A program made the translations under genes and the position numbers. From Streptacidiphilus neutrinimicus (GTDB taxonomy: Bacteria > Actinomycetota > Actinomycetes > Streptomycetales > Streptomycetaceae): a stretch of 64,000 nt of DNA. Of this stretch, positions 8,729-16,564 are shown piece after piece. Under the pieces are notes generated by a model. That model was not told where the DNA came from. It saw nothing but the letters and a program-made list of their open reading frames with translations, and searched no databases. Each line of letters opens with the position of its first letter. Position 1 is the stretch's first letter. The stretch spans positions 24,571 to 88,570 of the forward strand of contig NZ_BBPO01000032.1 in NCBI RefSeq assembly GCF_000787815.1, in the 5' to 3' direction.

Positions 8729-8974
8729 AGAAGTCCTTCCGATCAACCACTGGCCCTTATCGCCCTGGTCAGGGTGTCGTGGTGCTCCGCCCAGCGTGGA
8801 TCGGAGGCCCGAGGTGTTCATGCTCGTCCTGCTCGTCTTGCTCGACACGTTCCGGTACGGCCCGTTCAACGTCACGCTCGTCGCCCGGGACACGCGCTCG
8901 TGCCTGCGTCCGGGCCGAGGACGCCATCGACGCCGGCGTCGGCACGCCCGCCCGGTCCTCAACTGGGCTGCGGC

Positions 8975-9436
8975 ATGAACAGCCGCTCGGACTCGAAGAG
9001 CGTGACCGTCTGCAACTGGAACGCCGCCACCGCGCAGCCCGCCCGGCTCGCCCGGTCGTGCCTCCGCCCCGAGCTTCTCCGACTGAATCTCAACGAGAGC
9101 GTCGTGGACGACGTGCTGCTGGCGGCTTCCGAACTCGTGGCCAACGCGACTGAGCACGCCGCCGGGCCGTACGAACTGCGGCTGCTGAGTGAGGGCAGCG
9201 AGTACGTCCTCGAGTGCCACGACAGCAGTCCAGATCTTCCGCCGATCTCGCTGGTCCCGACCGGCCCGCCACCGGATGAGACGACCGGGCAGGCGATGCC
9301 CGACTGGGACGAGCTGGGGGAGCGGGGCCGAGGGCTGAGCCTTCTGAGCAGACTGTTCCATGGTTGCCTGTCGGCGAGGCGGACGCCGTCGGGAAAGGCG
9401 GTGTTCGTCGCCTTCGGGGCCGGTGTCCCGTGGTGA
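8975..9436 (+). CDS. RsbW-like ATP-binding protein (HATPase_c_2)
   Basis: 153 aa. This is a GHKL-fold serine kinase/anti-sigma-like domain: N box DDVLLAASELVANATEHA (about residues 45-62), G1 region (VLECHDSSPDLPP) and G2 region ERGRGLSLLSRL. Streptomycetes carry dozens of such single-domain proteins; they act as anti-sigma factors or in partner switching. No sigma or anti-sigma-antagonist gene adjoins it. The ATG at 8975 lacks a clear ribosome site. The long frame running in from 7868 is not coding; it is the shadow of the Tad-side genes. Confidence 0.72.
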   Translation: MNSRSDSKSVTVCNWNAATAQPARLARSCLRPELLRLNLNESVVDDVLLAASELVANATEHAAGPYELRLLSEGSEYVLECHDSSPDLPPISLVPTGPPPDETTGQAMPDWDELGERGRGLSLLSRLFHGCLSARRTPSGKAVFVAFGAGVPW

Positions 9437-9633
9437 AGGACCTTGAGCGAGCCGCGTGATCCGGCGCGTGCGTCAGCCGCTTGCCAGGGAGGAGGCCGGG
9501 GAACGCGTCGTCCCTTCACCCAGGTCCGGCGCCCCGGTTGTTGATTCCGCCTGCTTCGCCTTCCCGGCGTCGGTGTCAGCGCAGCGTGATACTTCTGGAA
9601 GTCGGCATCGTCGACGGCCAGGGGGAGGGCGAC

Positions 9634-10245
9634 GTGGATCTGCGGGAGCGTTACCAGGGGCTCTGTGACGGGGTGCTGTATGCGGCCGAGACGGCGGAGG
9701 ACATGTACCGGCTCGGCGGGATCGACAACCTCTTGGTTCCCCGGCTGCGCGAGACCGTCGAACGGCTCCGGCCACTGGTGGACAGTGCCGACAGTCGACG
9801 TGACCTGGCGGAGGACGCCGCCCGCCTCATCCGTCTCGGCCACGACTACCTGGAGCTGCGCCGCAGCCTTTTCGGTGACATGACCTGGCTCGGTCCTGAG
9901 CCACCGTGGCGGATCTTCGGCAAGGGCCCGACGGCGCTCGCGGTGCGGGCCCGGAAGACCGTGATCGCCAGAGACCTGCCTGCCTATCTGCTCGCCCGTG
10001 CCACGGCCGACGCGGACGGTCGCGAATCCTGGTCTTTCACGATCTTGGACCGCCCCGCCTGGGCGAACGAGCCGGGCCGCACCTGGACGGTGTCCCTCTT
10101 CGGCGAGCCGGACTCCGGCGAGCGCACCCTCCACGCCCCGCCCGACATCGAAGAGCGGCGTACCGAGTACCAGGAGCTGCTGTATGGCTTCCACGCCCTG
10201 GGCATCACGGTGCGCCCCGGGATGCTGTTCCAACTCGATCGCTGA
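9634..10245 (+). CDS. Conserved hypothetical protein
   Basis: 203 aa from a GTG preceded by GGGGGAGGG. It is acidic, Arg/Glu-rich and mostly helical in its first half (RERYQGLCDGVLYAAETAEDMYRLGG). A mixed region follows with two aromatic-rich motifs (DMTWLGPEPPWRIFGKGPTALAVRARK and WSFTILDRPAWANEPGRTWTVSLFGEP), which suggests a compact cytosolic fold. There is no signal peptide or membrane segment. I do not recognise the family. Bases 9,437-9,633 upstream hold no gene that I can support. Confidence 0.6.
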   Translation: MDLRERYQGLCDGVLYAAETAEDMYRLGGIDNLLVPRLRETVERLRPLVDSADSRRDLAEDAARLIRLGHDYLELRRSLFGDMTWLGPEPPWRIFGKGPTALAVRARKTVIARDLPAYLLARATADADGRESWSFTILDRPAWANEPGRTWTVSLFGEPDSGERTLHAPPDIEERRTEYQELLYGFHALGITVRPGMLFQLDR

Positions 10246-10502
10246 TCGCTGACCGGTCGCTGCGCGCGGGTGAGCGGCTTCCTAGCGCGGCGCTGCGAGG
10301 GAGCGGGGCCGATGCGGTGCTGACGGTCGCCAGGGGTCGGGCACCTCACGGCGGCACGCCCGCCGTCGACAGAGACACGCACCAGCCAGGTTCGCCTGTT
10401 CGGCGCAACCCAGCATGCCTGTGCACCGGACAACGGCTCTGATGGAACCGCGGGGGCGGAATGTGCTGCCCGAGATGGATGCTGCTGAGGCGGAGGTGGA
10501 TG

Positions 10503-11117
10503 ATGACCCCGCCTGCTGCCGGGGAGACGCGCCGTTATCGCCTGTCGTCGTATGCCGACGAGGTACGCCCGCTCTATGAGGCGAAGGACCCGGCCCACGA
10601 CTTCGTGCACATCGAGCGGATCCTCGCGCGCGTCGAACTGCTGGCCGAGGGGGAGGCCCCGAGATGGGATCTGCTGTACTTCCTGGTCTGCTTCCACGGC
10701 CTGGTCCCGAGGATGGCGGACTCCGGCTTCCGTCAGGGGACCGCGCAGTTCTTGGAAGGCCTCGGCTGGAACCCCGCCGAGGCGGATGAGGGCGTTGCGG
10801 CGTTGGAGCGCCATCTGACCGGGCCGGTGTCCCTGGAGGAGCAACTGGTGCACGACGCCAACTACTGGGAAGCGATCGGTCCCTTCGGCATCGCCAAGGC
10901 GTTCACGACCGGAGGCGCGCGCGGTCAGCGGATCGAGGAGACGCTCCGGCTCGCAAGGGTATTTGTGGACCGTCCGGTGTTCCGGACATCCACGGCCCGG
11001 CGCCTCGCCCCTGCTCGTCGGGCATACGCCCACAGCTTCCTGGACGAACTGGAGCGGGAGCTGAACAGCCCGTGGTGCCGAACGGCCGCTGAGGCGTCCG
11101 GCACCACGGGGGGCTGA
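10503..11117 (+). CDS. HD-fold protein with altered metal-binding motif
   Basis: 204 aa. The layout follows YpgQ/YedJ-type HD phosphohydrolases: KDPAHDFVHIERILARVELLAEGEAP, then LLYFLVCFHGLVPRM, then VHDANYWEAIGPFGIAKAFTTGG. In active relatives the second element reads HD and the third contains DADxLDAxG. Here they are HG and DANYWEAIG, so the metal site looks broken and the enzyme may be inactive or repurposed. GGAGGTG precedes the paired ATGs. It ends one base before the convergent SerRS stop. Bases 10,246-10,502 upstream show nothing recognisable. Confidence 0.65.
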   Translation: MTPPAAGETRRYRLSSYADEVRPLYEAKDPAHDFVHIERILARVELLAEGEAPRWDLLYFLVCFHGLVPRMADSGFRQGTAQFLEGLGWNPAEADEGVAALERHLTGPVSLEEQLVHDANYWEAIGPFGIAKAFTTGGARGQRIEETLRLARVFVDRPVFRTSTARRLAPARRAYAHSFLDELERELNSPWCRTAAEASGTTGG

Positions 11118-11118
11118 A

Positions 11119-12363
11119 TCAGTCGGTGGCTCCGAGTTGTGCCGGCGCCCCGAACTTCTGGAGGACCTCGGGGACGGCCACGATGCCGTTCTCGTCCTGG
11201 AAGTTCTCCATGACCGCGAGCAGGGCACGGGCGGTGATGCCGGTGCCGTTGACGGTGTGGAGGAACTCGCTTCCGTGTTCGCGCCGGACGCGGGTGTTGA
11301 GGCGCCGTGCCTGGTAGTCGGTGGTGTTCGAGCAGGAGGTGACTTCCCGGTAGCGTTGCTGGGCCGGGAACCAGGCCTCGATGTCGTACTTCTTCGCGGC
11401 CGGGTTGCCCAGGTCTCCGACGGCGATGTTGACCACCTGGTACGGCAGGCCGAGCGCCTGAACGATCTCCTCCTCGATGGCGAGGATCTCGTTGTGGATA
11501 CGCTCGGAGTCCTCGGGGAGGCAGAAGACGAACATCTCCACCTTGTCGAACTGGTGCACCCGGAACATGCCTCGGGTGTCCTTGCCGGCCGAGCCCGCCT
11601 CCCGGCGGAAGTTCGTCGAGAAGGCGGTGTAACGGGCCGGCAGTTCTCCCTCTTCCAAGCGCTCGTCCATGTGGAAGCCACCGAGAGCGACCTCGGAGGT
11701 GCCGCTCAGGTACAGCTCGTCCTTGTCGAGCCGGTAGAGGTTGCTCTCCTCGTTCGGCAAGTACCCGGTTCCGTACATGGCCGCTTCGTTGACCAGGACC
11801 GGGGGCAGCAGGTAGGTGAAGCCCTTGCTGATCACGTGGTCCAGTACGAAGCGGTAGAGGGCGGTCTCGGCGAGGGCGACGTCGCCGACCCGGTACGCGA
11901 AGCGCGAACCGGACAACCGGGCGCCGCGCTTCATGTCGACCCAGCCGGCCCGCGAACCGAGCTCCAGGTGGTCCTTGGGTGCGAAGTCGAACGTGGGGAT
12001 CGATCCCCAAGTCCGCACGATCTCGCCCTCGTCCTCGCCGCCGTCGGGCGCGGTGGGGTGCGGCAGGTTGGGAAGGCGGTCGAGCAGGTACTGGCGCTTC
12101 TCGGCGGCCTGGGCAAGTTCGTCCTCGGCGAGGCGCAGCTGCTCCTTGAGCTGCTTGAGCTGCTCGATCTGCTCGGGAGTCGGGGCTCCCTTCGGCTTGT
12201 TCTGAGATCGAAGCCGGTCCACGCGCTCGGTCAGTTCGCGCCAACTCGCGTCCACGGCAAGCAGGGCATCGAAGTCGTCAGCCGCACCTCGTCGGGCGAG
12301 GGCGGCACGGTAGGTCTCTGGCTCCAGGCGTGCGGCCTTCAGATCGATCACCTGCCTCATCAT
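11119..12363 (-). CDS. serS: Seryl-tRNA synthetase, divergent (cluster-borne)
   Basis: 414 aa, a full-length class II SerRS. The N-terminal helical arm for tRNA-Ser is residues about 30-110 (RSQNKPKGAPTPEQIEQLKQ with heptads). The catalytic core has motif 2 FSTNFRREAGSAGKDTRGMFRVHQFDKVEMF and motif 3 NGTGITARALLAVMEN with its Arg. All active-site residues appear intact, so it should charge tRNA-Ser or a carrier. It is the last gene of the seven-gene operon, 55 bases after the AroE homologue. As I remember the streptomycete housekeeping enzyme, this one differs in many core positions, which points to a second copy. Self-resistance (as in albomycin producers) or Ser-tRNA supply for biosynthesis (as in valanimycin) are possible roles. 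No clear ribosome site is seen, so the start is uncertain. Confidence 0.85.
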   Translation of the reverse strand: MMRQVIDLKAARLEPETYRAALARRGAADDFDALLAVDASWRELTERVDRLRSQNKPKGAPTPEQIEQLKQLKEQLRLAEDELAQAAEKRQYLLDRLPNLPHPTAPDGGEDEGEIVRTWGSIPTFDFAPKDHLELGSRAGWVDMKRGARLSGSRFAYRVGDVALAETALYRFVLDHVISKGFTYLLPPVLVNEAAMYGTGYLPNEESNLYRLDKDELYLSGTSEVALGGFHMDERLEEGELPARYTAFSTNFRREAGSAGKDTRGMFRVHQFDKVEMFVFCLPEDSERIHNEILAIEEEIVQALGLPYQVVNIAVGDLGNPAAKKYDIEAWFPAQQRYREVTSCSNTTDYQARRLNTRVRREHGSEFLHTVNGTGITARALLAVMENFQDENGIVAVPEVLQKFGAPAQLGATD

Positions 12364-12418
12364 AGTGACGCGGCGGCCAGTCTTCGATTCGGTTTGGGAT
12401 GTCAATGCTCCGCTCCTA

Positions 12419-13243
12419 TTACCTGATTGACGTAGCGTCACTCGTGATCGAATCGACGGCGGCGAGCATCGGGGACAGCGGGGCCCTGTGGCAGCCGGTC
12501 TGCAGCTCGACCTGGCGAGCTGCCTGATGGACGAGCATGGAGAGCCCGCCAACGGTCGTCCGCCCGGCGCGATGCGCCGCGACGGCGAGTGGGGTGGGCC
12601 AGGGCCGGTAGACCACGTCGAGCAGCACGCCGGACCCGGACCGCCAGCCCGTCGTCAGGCCGTCGGCCGCGCCGGGCGGCACGGTGGAGACGATCAGTGG
12701 CGCGTCGAGATGTTCGGGCGCTGCCGTCCAGGGCAGGACACGGAGACGCATCCCGAACCGGCGCGCGGTCTCGTGCACGCCTGAAGCACGGCTGGGGTCC
12801 CGAAGCAGCACGGTGGCTGTTCCCGCGCCGAGGCGGTGGGCAGCGGCCAGGGCCGAGCAGGCTGTCGCGCCGCCGCCGAGGACCACGATTTCCTCGGCGG
12901 TGGGCAGGACCTCGTTCAGTGCGGCGGTCATCCCGTGGACGTCGGTGTTGTCGCCGATCAGGCGGCCGTCCCGTGCGGTGACGCAGTTGACCGTTCCCGT
13001 CTGCCGGGCGGTGTCGCCGATCTCGTCCAGCAAGGGGACGGCCGCTTGTTTGAGGGGCATGGTCAGGGAGAACCCGCTCCAGGCCCCCGCCCGGCACTCG
13101 TCCAGCCGACGGCCGAGTTCGCTGAGCGGGCAGTCGATGGCCTCATAGGTCCAGGGCAGTCCGAGCGCGCGGTACGCGGCCCGGTGGAGGGCGGGGGAGA
13201 GGGCTCCGGCGGTGGCGGAGCCCAGGAGGGCGAGTCGGGGCAT
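12419..13243 (-). CDS. Shikimate/quinate dehydrogenase family oxidoreductase
   Basis: 274 aa, the usual AroE length. The substrate domain has GSATAGALSPALHRAAYRALGL and SLTMPLKQAAVPLLDE with the catalytic Lys. DNTDVHGM supplies the paired Asp. The NADP domain has VLGGGATACSALAAA. Catalytic residues are therefore present. Being inside a putative biosynthetic operon rather than near aro genes, it more likely reduces a shikimate-like or aminocyclitol-like intermediate than makes aromatic amino acids. That is inference. The gene starts 15 bases downstream of the nucleotidyltransferase stop. Confidence 0.82.
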   Translation of the reverse strand: MPRLALLGSATAGALSPALHRAAYRALGLPWTYEAIDCPLSELGRRLDECRAGAWSGFSLTMPLKQAAVPLLDEIGDTARQTGTVNCVTARDGRLIGDNTDVHGMTAALNEVLPTAEEIVVLGGGATACSALAAAHRLGAGTATVLLRDPSRASGVHETARRFGMRLRVLPWTAAPEHLDAPLIVSTVPPGAADGLTTGWRSGSGVLLDVVYRPWPTPLAVAAHRAGRTTVGGLSMLVHQAARQVELQTGCHRAPLSPMLAAVDSITSDATSIR

Positions 13244-13258
13244 CTTCGGGGTCCGCCT

Positions 13259-14794
13259 TCAGGTGAAGAGGTTCTCGTACTTCCAGTACTGGACCTCCCA
13301 CTGGCTCGCCAGGGGATCGGCGACGTCCCGCGGGTCGAGCAGTTGCTGTCGGACCAGGTGCTCCTGCAGCTCGGCGAGGTCCTCCCAGCCCTGCGACAGG
13401 AATGCGCTGACGTCCGCGAGGCCGGCGTCCGGGTGAGCTTCGCCCGGCAGTCCGACGAGGCAGGGTCGAGGGAAGCCGTCAAGGGTGGTGGTCAGCCGGT
13501 GCAGGGGTCGCGCGTGCGTTCCGGTCAGGAGAGCCTGGGCTTCCAGGAAGTGGTCGACGACCTGCAGTTGGTACCAGCGGCAGGTGAAGATGAGGCCGCG
13601 CCGCTCGGCCTTGTCGACCACGCGGAGCTTGCGCCAGAGCACGAAGTTCAGATACCGCCAGCGAAGGTGTCGGACGGTTCGTGTGTCTTCGGCGGGCGCG
13701 CCGCCGAGGCCGTGCTCCTGCATCCAGCGCAGCGGCTCGGACACGCGCATCGCGTGGTCGTAGCTCGCGCGCGGCGACAGCAGACCGTCGTATCCGGTCT
13801 CGCCAGCGAGGTAGACGGTCTCGCCCGCCTGCGCCGCGGCGCGGGCCGCGCCCAGGACCGGGGCACCGGGGGCACGGCTGCGCAGCAAGCGGATGCGACC
13901 GTGGTCGTCGGTGAAGGTTTCTGCCGCACGAGTCAGTACCTGGTGCCAGTCGGAGCAGGGCGCCTGCCCGTCGGTTGCGGGCTGCTGCTGATCCTGGTGC
14001 CGTTCGAGCACGTCGGCGAGGACCTCTGTCCGGTAGGGCGGGTGAGCGAGGACCTCGGCGAGTCGCTGCTGGGCGGCGAGCACGCGGCCGGCATTCGGTG
14101 AGTGCGCGAGGTGGTGGCGGGCGTAGGACTCGCGCCACTTGGGGTGCGGGGCGAAGCGTCCGGCGCGCAGGTACGCGGCCTCCAGGCCCGCGGTCGCGGC
14201 GCGGAACGCGGCTCGGACGGCCGGATAGGTGGTGCCGTCGCGCTTCAGCAGCCGCAGGGCCGTGGCCGTCCACGTGGTGATCCTGGTCCAGGCTTCGTCC
14301 TGGCGTGCCGCGAGAACGTCGGGCGGCCACGCGCCCGCGAGTCGGCGCATCCGCGCGTGGACGCCAGCCGGGTCGTGGAGGGGTGAGGAGTCGAGAAACC
14401 AGGCGAGAAGCCATTCGCTCTGCTGGTGCCAGGTTTCGGGGTTCTCGGGGTGGTGGTAGAGGCGTGAGAGATCGGCCCGGGGCAGGCTCTCGATCTCGAA
14501 GCGCATGCCCTTGTCGCAGATATCTCCGTAAAGCTCGTCGAGGCGGAGGCCGTCGATGAGGGAACCAAGGGCAGCCGCGTGTTCGCGGTAGTCCCGTTCG
14601 CGCCGGAAGACCAGGAACACGTCGAGGTCGGAGTGCTGGTCGGCGGCGCCGTAGGCGACGGAGGAGGTGACCGTCGCGGTCAGCAGGTCCTCCACACCCG
14701 GCAGGCGTGTGCGGATCGCGGGAAGGACGTGGCGCTGGAAAGCGTCCGCGGCGGCATCGCGAAGGCGCACTGAGTCGGCGGTGGCGGTGGTCAT
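13259..14794 (-). CDS. Nucleotidyltransferase-fold protein
   Basis: 511 aa from the ATG at 14794 (AAAGG eight bases upstream). The N-terminal domain is a DNA polymerase beta-type nucleotidyltransferase: SSVAYGAADQHSDLDVFLVF (G-S-x-D-x-D core) with the third acidic position in FEIESL. The remaining 380 residues are helical and Trp/Arg-rich, including SDWHQVLTRAAETF and RRYLNFVLWRKL-like segments, and I cannot assign them. Related folds adenylylate aminoglycosides or tRNA. In this operon it could modify the product, a carrier, or act as self-protection. It lies 11 bases after the radical SAM gene. Confidence 0.72.
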   Translation of the reverse strand: MTTATADSVRLRDAAADAFQRHVLPAIRTRLPGVEDLLTATVTSSVAYGAADQHSDLDVFLVFRRERDYREHAAALGSLIDGLRLDELYGDICDKGMRFEIESLPRADLSRLYHHPENPETWHQQSEWLLAWFLDSSPLHDPAGVHARMRRLAGAWPPDVLAARQDEAWTRITTWTATALRLLKRDGTTYPAVRAAFRAATAGLEAAYLRAGRFAPHPKWRESYARHHLAHSPNAGRVLAAQQRLAEVLAHPPYRTEVLADVLERHQDQQQPATDGQAPCSDWHQVLTRAAETFTDDHGRIRLLRSRAPGAPVLGAARAAAQAGETVYLAGETGYDGLLSPRASYDHAMRVSEPLRWMQEHGLGGAPAEDTRTVRHLRWRYLNFVLWRKLRVVDKAERRGLIFTCRWYQLQVVDHFLEAQALLTGTHARPLHRLTTTLDGFPRPCLVGLPGEAHPDAGLADVSAFLSQGWEDLAELQEHLVRQQLLDPRDVADPLASQWEVQYWKYENLFT

Positions 14795-14805
14795 GGACGG
14801 GCCTT

Positions 14806-16506
14806 TCAGTCGAGCGTCTGGTGGCCGATGGAGTACGACAGGGTGCGCGGGCGTGCGGCCACCGCGCCGAGCAGCCGCCTCCGCTCCTCGCCGCTGGGAA
14901 CGTGCCACCAGGTAGCGGGAACGGGACCGGCCGGTCGCACCTGGTCGAACAGGTCCCGCACGAAGAGCTGGTTGAAGCGCTGGGTGTAGTGGCAGCTGCG
15001 CACGTCGATGGCCATCTCGTCCCCGCTGTGGACCAGGGCGTCGTAGGCGCATCCGTTGCCGCACATCCCGCGGGCCGCGCAGCCGTCGCAGTGCTGGTAG
15101 TAGATCGGCGAACGCTTGCGCCAGCGAGTGACCACGGTGTCCCGGTAGGCGTCGATGTCCAGGGTGCGCAACGCGAGCTTGTCCATGACCAGGAAGCTCT
15201 TGCAGGGGCCGACGTTGCCCTTGGCGTCCACGTTGAGGTTGGTGCCGCCCGCTGCGCCGCAGTCGTGGAAGCGGTAACGCCGCTCCACGAAGGGCTGCAG
15301 CTTGCGGTGGACGAGCTCCAGGAACAGGCCCCGGTCGCGGAAGGCCTGGTGGATCGCGTACATGCGGTCGGCGTAGCGGTCGGGGTCGATGAGTTGGGCG
15401 TAGTCCTGCTGGTCAGGAGTGGGCGGCTTCATGAAGTTCACCCCGAGACCGGTCGGCTGGTAGGTGTCGAGGAACCAGGCGATGATCTCCTCGGCCCGGT
15501 CGAGGTTGTGCTGTCCCAGGACCATGGACAGGGACACCTCCGCGCCGGCGCGCTGGAGCTGTCGGACACCGGCGTCGACCATCCGCCAGGAGCCGTGACC
15601 TCCGTGGTTGCGGCGCAGCTGGTCGTGGATCTCGGCGGGTCCGTCCATGGATACGATGCACTTGACGTCGTGCTCGGCCAGGAAGGCGGCGTGCCGTTCG
15701 CGGATGAGGACCGCGTTCGTGCCGATGACGAACCAGAAGTTCTCGCCCGGGCGGGCCAGCCGCTCGGCGGTGGTCACGACATGCTGGACCTGGTGGAAGA
15801 AGAGCGTCGGTTCGCCGCCCGTGATGTGGATGATCTTCGGACGGGCGGGGTCGGAGTGGGCGAAGAAGAACGCGATGGTCTCGGTGAGCCGGTCGGCGTC
15901 GGTCGGCTCGGCCTGCGGGGCGAGCACGTTGGGGATGACCTTGCAGTACTGGCAGGAGAGGTTGCAGACGTCGGTCAGCAGGATGCGCAGGAGCGTGAAC
16001 GACGGCTCGGTCTCCTTCTTGGAGTCCTCCTGCGCCATCAGCCGACGGTGGAACGTCTCGGGGGCACCACTGGCGTCCACGACGAAGCCCTCCGCGACGA
16101 GCCTCGCCACCAGGTCCGGTGCCAGAGGCGTTCGTCCGGCCCGCAGATCCTCGACGGCGTCGCGAAGTAACGTCCCGCCGAAGACCTGCTGCTGGCGCAG
16201 CGCGTGGTTGAGACACCAGGCGCCGTCGCCGAGGTCGATCAGCTGGGTGTTGGACTCCAGTTGCGGGCCGTCGTCGCGCCGGGGCACCGCCGGGAGCGCG
16301 TCGGCGTCGGCGTGGACCGCGGTCAGGACCGCGTCCGCGCCGGCGGGGAGTGCGGGCAGGCCGTCGCGCGAGTCACCGGCATCGGTGCCCGCTCGCCGCG
16401 GTCTGGGTAGGGGCAGTAGCACCGGAGTACTGCTGCCCGCGGGACGGGGGCCGCAGGAACCGCAGCCCCCGTCGTGGACGGAGTGGGGGGAGAAGGGCTC
16501 AGTCAT
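14806..16506 (-). CDS. Radical SAM/SPASM enzyme
   Basis: 566 aa. The [4Fe-4S] SAM motif CNLSCQYC is at about residues 180-187. TGGEPT follows, and the C-terminal SPASM cysteines cluster in DCGAAGGTNLNVDAKG, GPCKSF and CDGCAARGMCGNGCAYDAL, so two auxiliary clusters are expected. The first 170 residues hold a Cys-rich tip (GGCGSCGP) and a small alpha/beta region (NTQLIDLGDGAWCLNHAL onward) resembling PqqD-like peptide-binding domains. That could mean a peptide substrate, but no precursor gene is visible nearby. AAGGAG precedes the ATG by nine bases. Confidence 0.9.
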   Translation of the reverse strand: MTEPFSPHSVHDGGCGSCGPRPAGSSTPVLLPLPRPRRAGTDAGDSRDGLPALPAGADAVLTAVHADADALPAVPRRDDGPQLESNTQLIDLGDGAWCLNHALRQQQVFGGTLLRDAVEDLRAGRTPLAPDLVARLVAEGFVVDASGAPETFHRRLMAQEDSKKETEPSFTLLRILLTDVCNLSCQYCKVIPNVLAPQAEPTDADRLTETIAFFFAHSDPARPKIIHITGGEPTLFFHQVQHVVTTAERLARPGENFWFVIGTNAVLIRERHAAFLAEHDVKCIVSMDGPAEIHDQLRRNHGGHGSWRMVDAGVRQLQRAGAEVSLSMVLGQHNLDRAEEIIAWFLDTYQPTGLGVNFMKPPTPDQQDYAQLIDPDRYADRMYAIHQAFRDRGLFLELVHRKLQPFVERRYRFHDCGAAGGTNLNVDAKGNVGPCKSFLVMDKLALRTLDIDAYRDTVVTRWRKRSPIYYQHCDGCAARGMCGNGCAYDALVHSGDEMAIDVRSCHYTQRFNQLFVRDLFDQVRPAGPVPATWWHVPSGEERRRLLGAVAARPRTLSYSIGHQTLD

Positions 16507-16564
16507 CGATTTGCGCTCCTTGTCTGGGGAGTGGCCGTTCGTTGCCGGACCGGCGTGGGCCCGG

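Noticed and set aside
16507..16564. RiPP precursor peptide before the radical SAM gene
   Set aside because: The gap is 58 bases with no start, leader or Cys/Gly-rich core; 20,171-20,292 also lacks a convincing small ORF.
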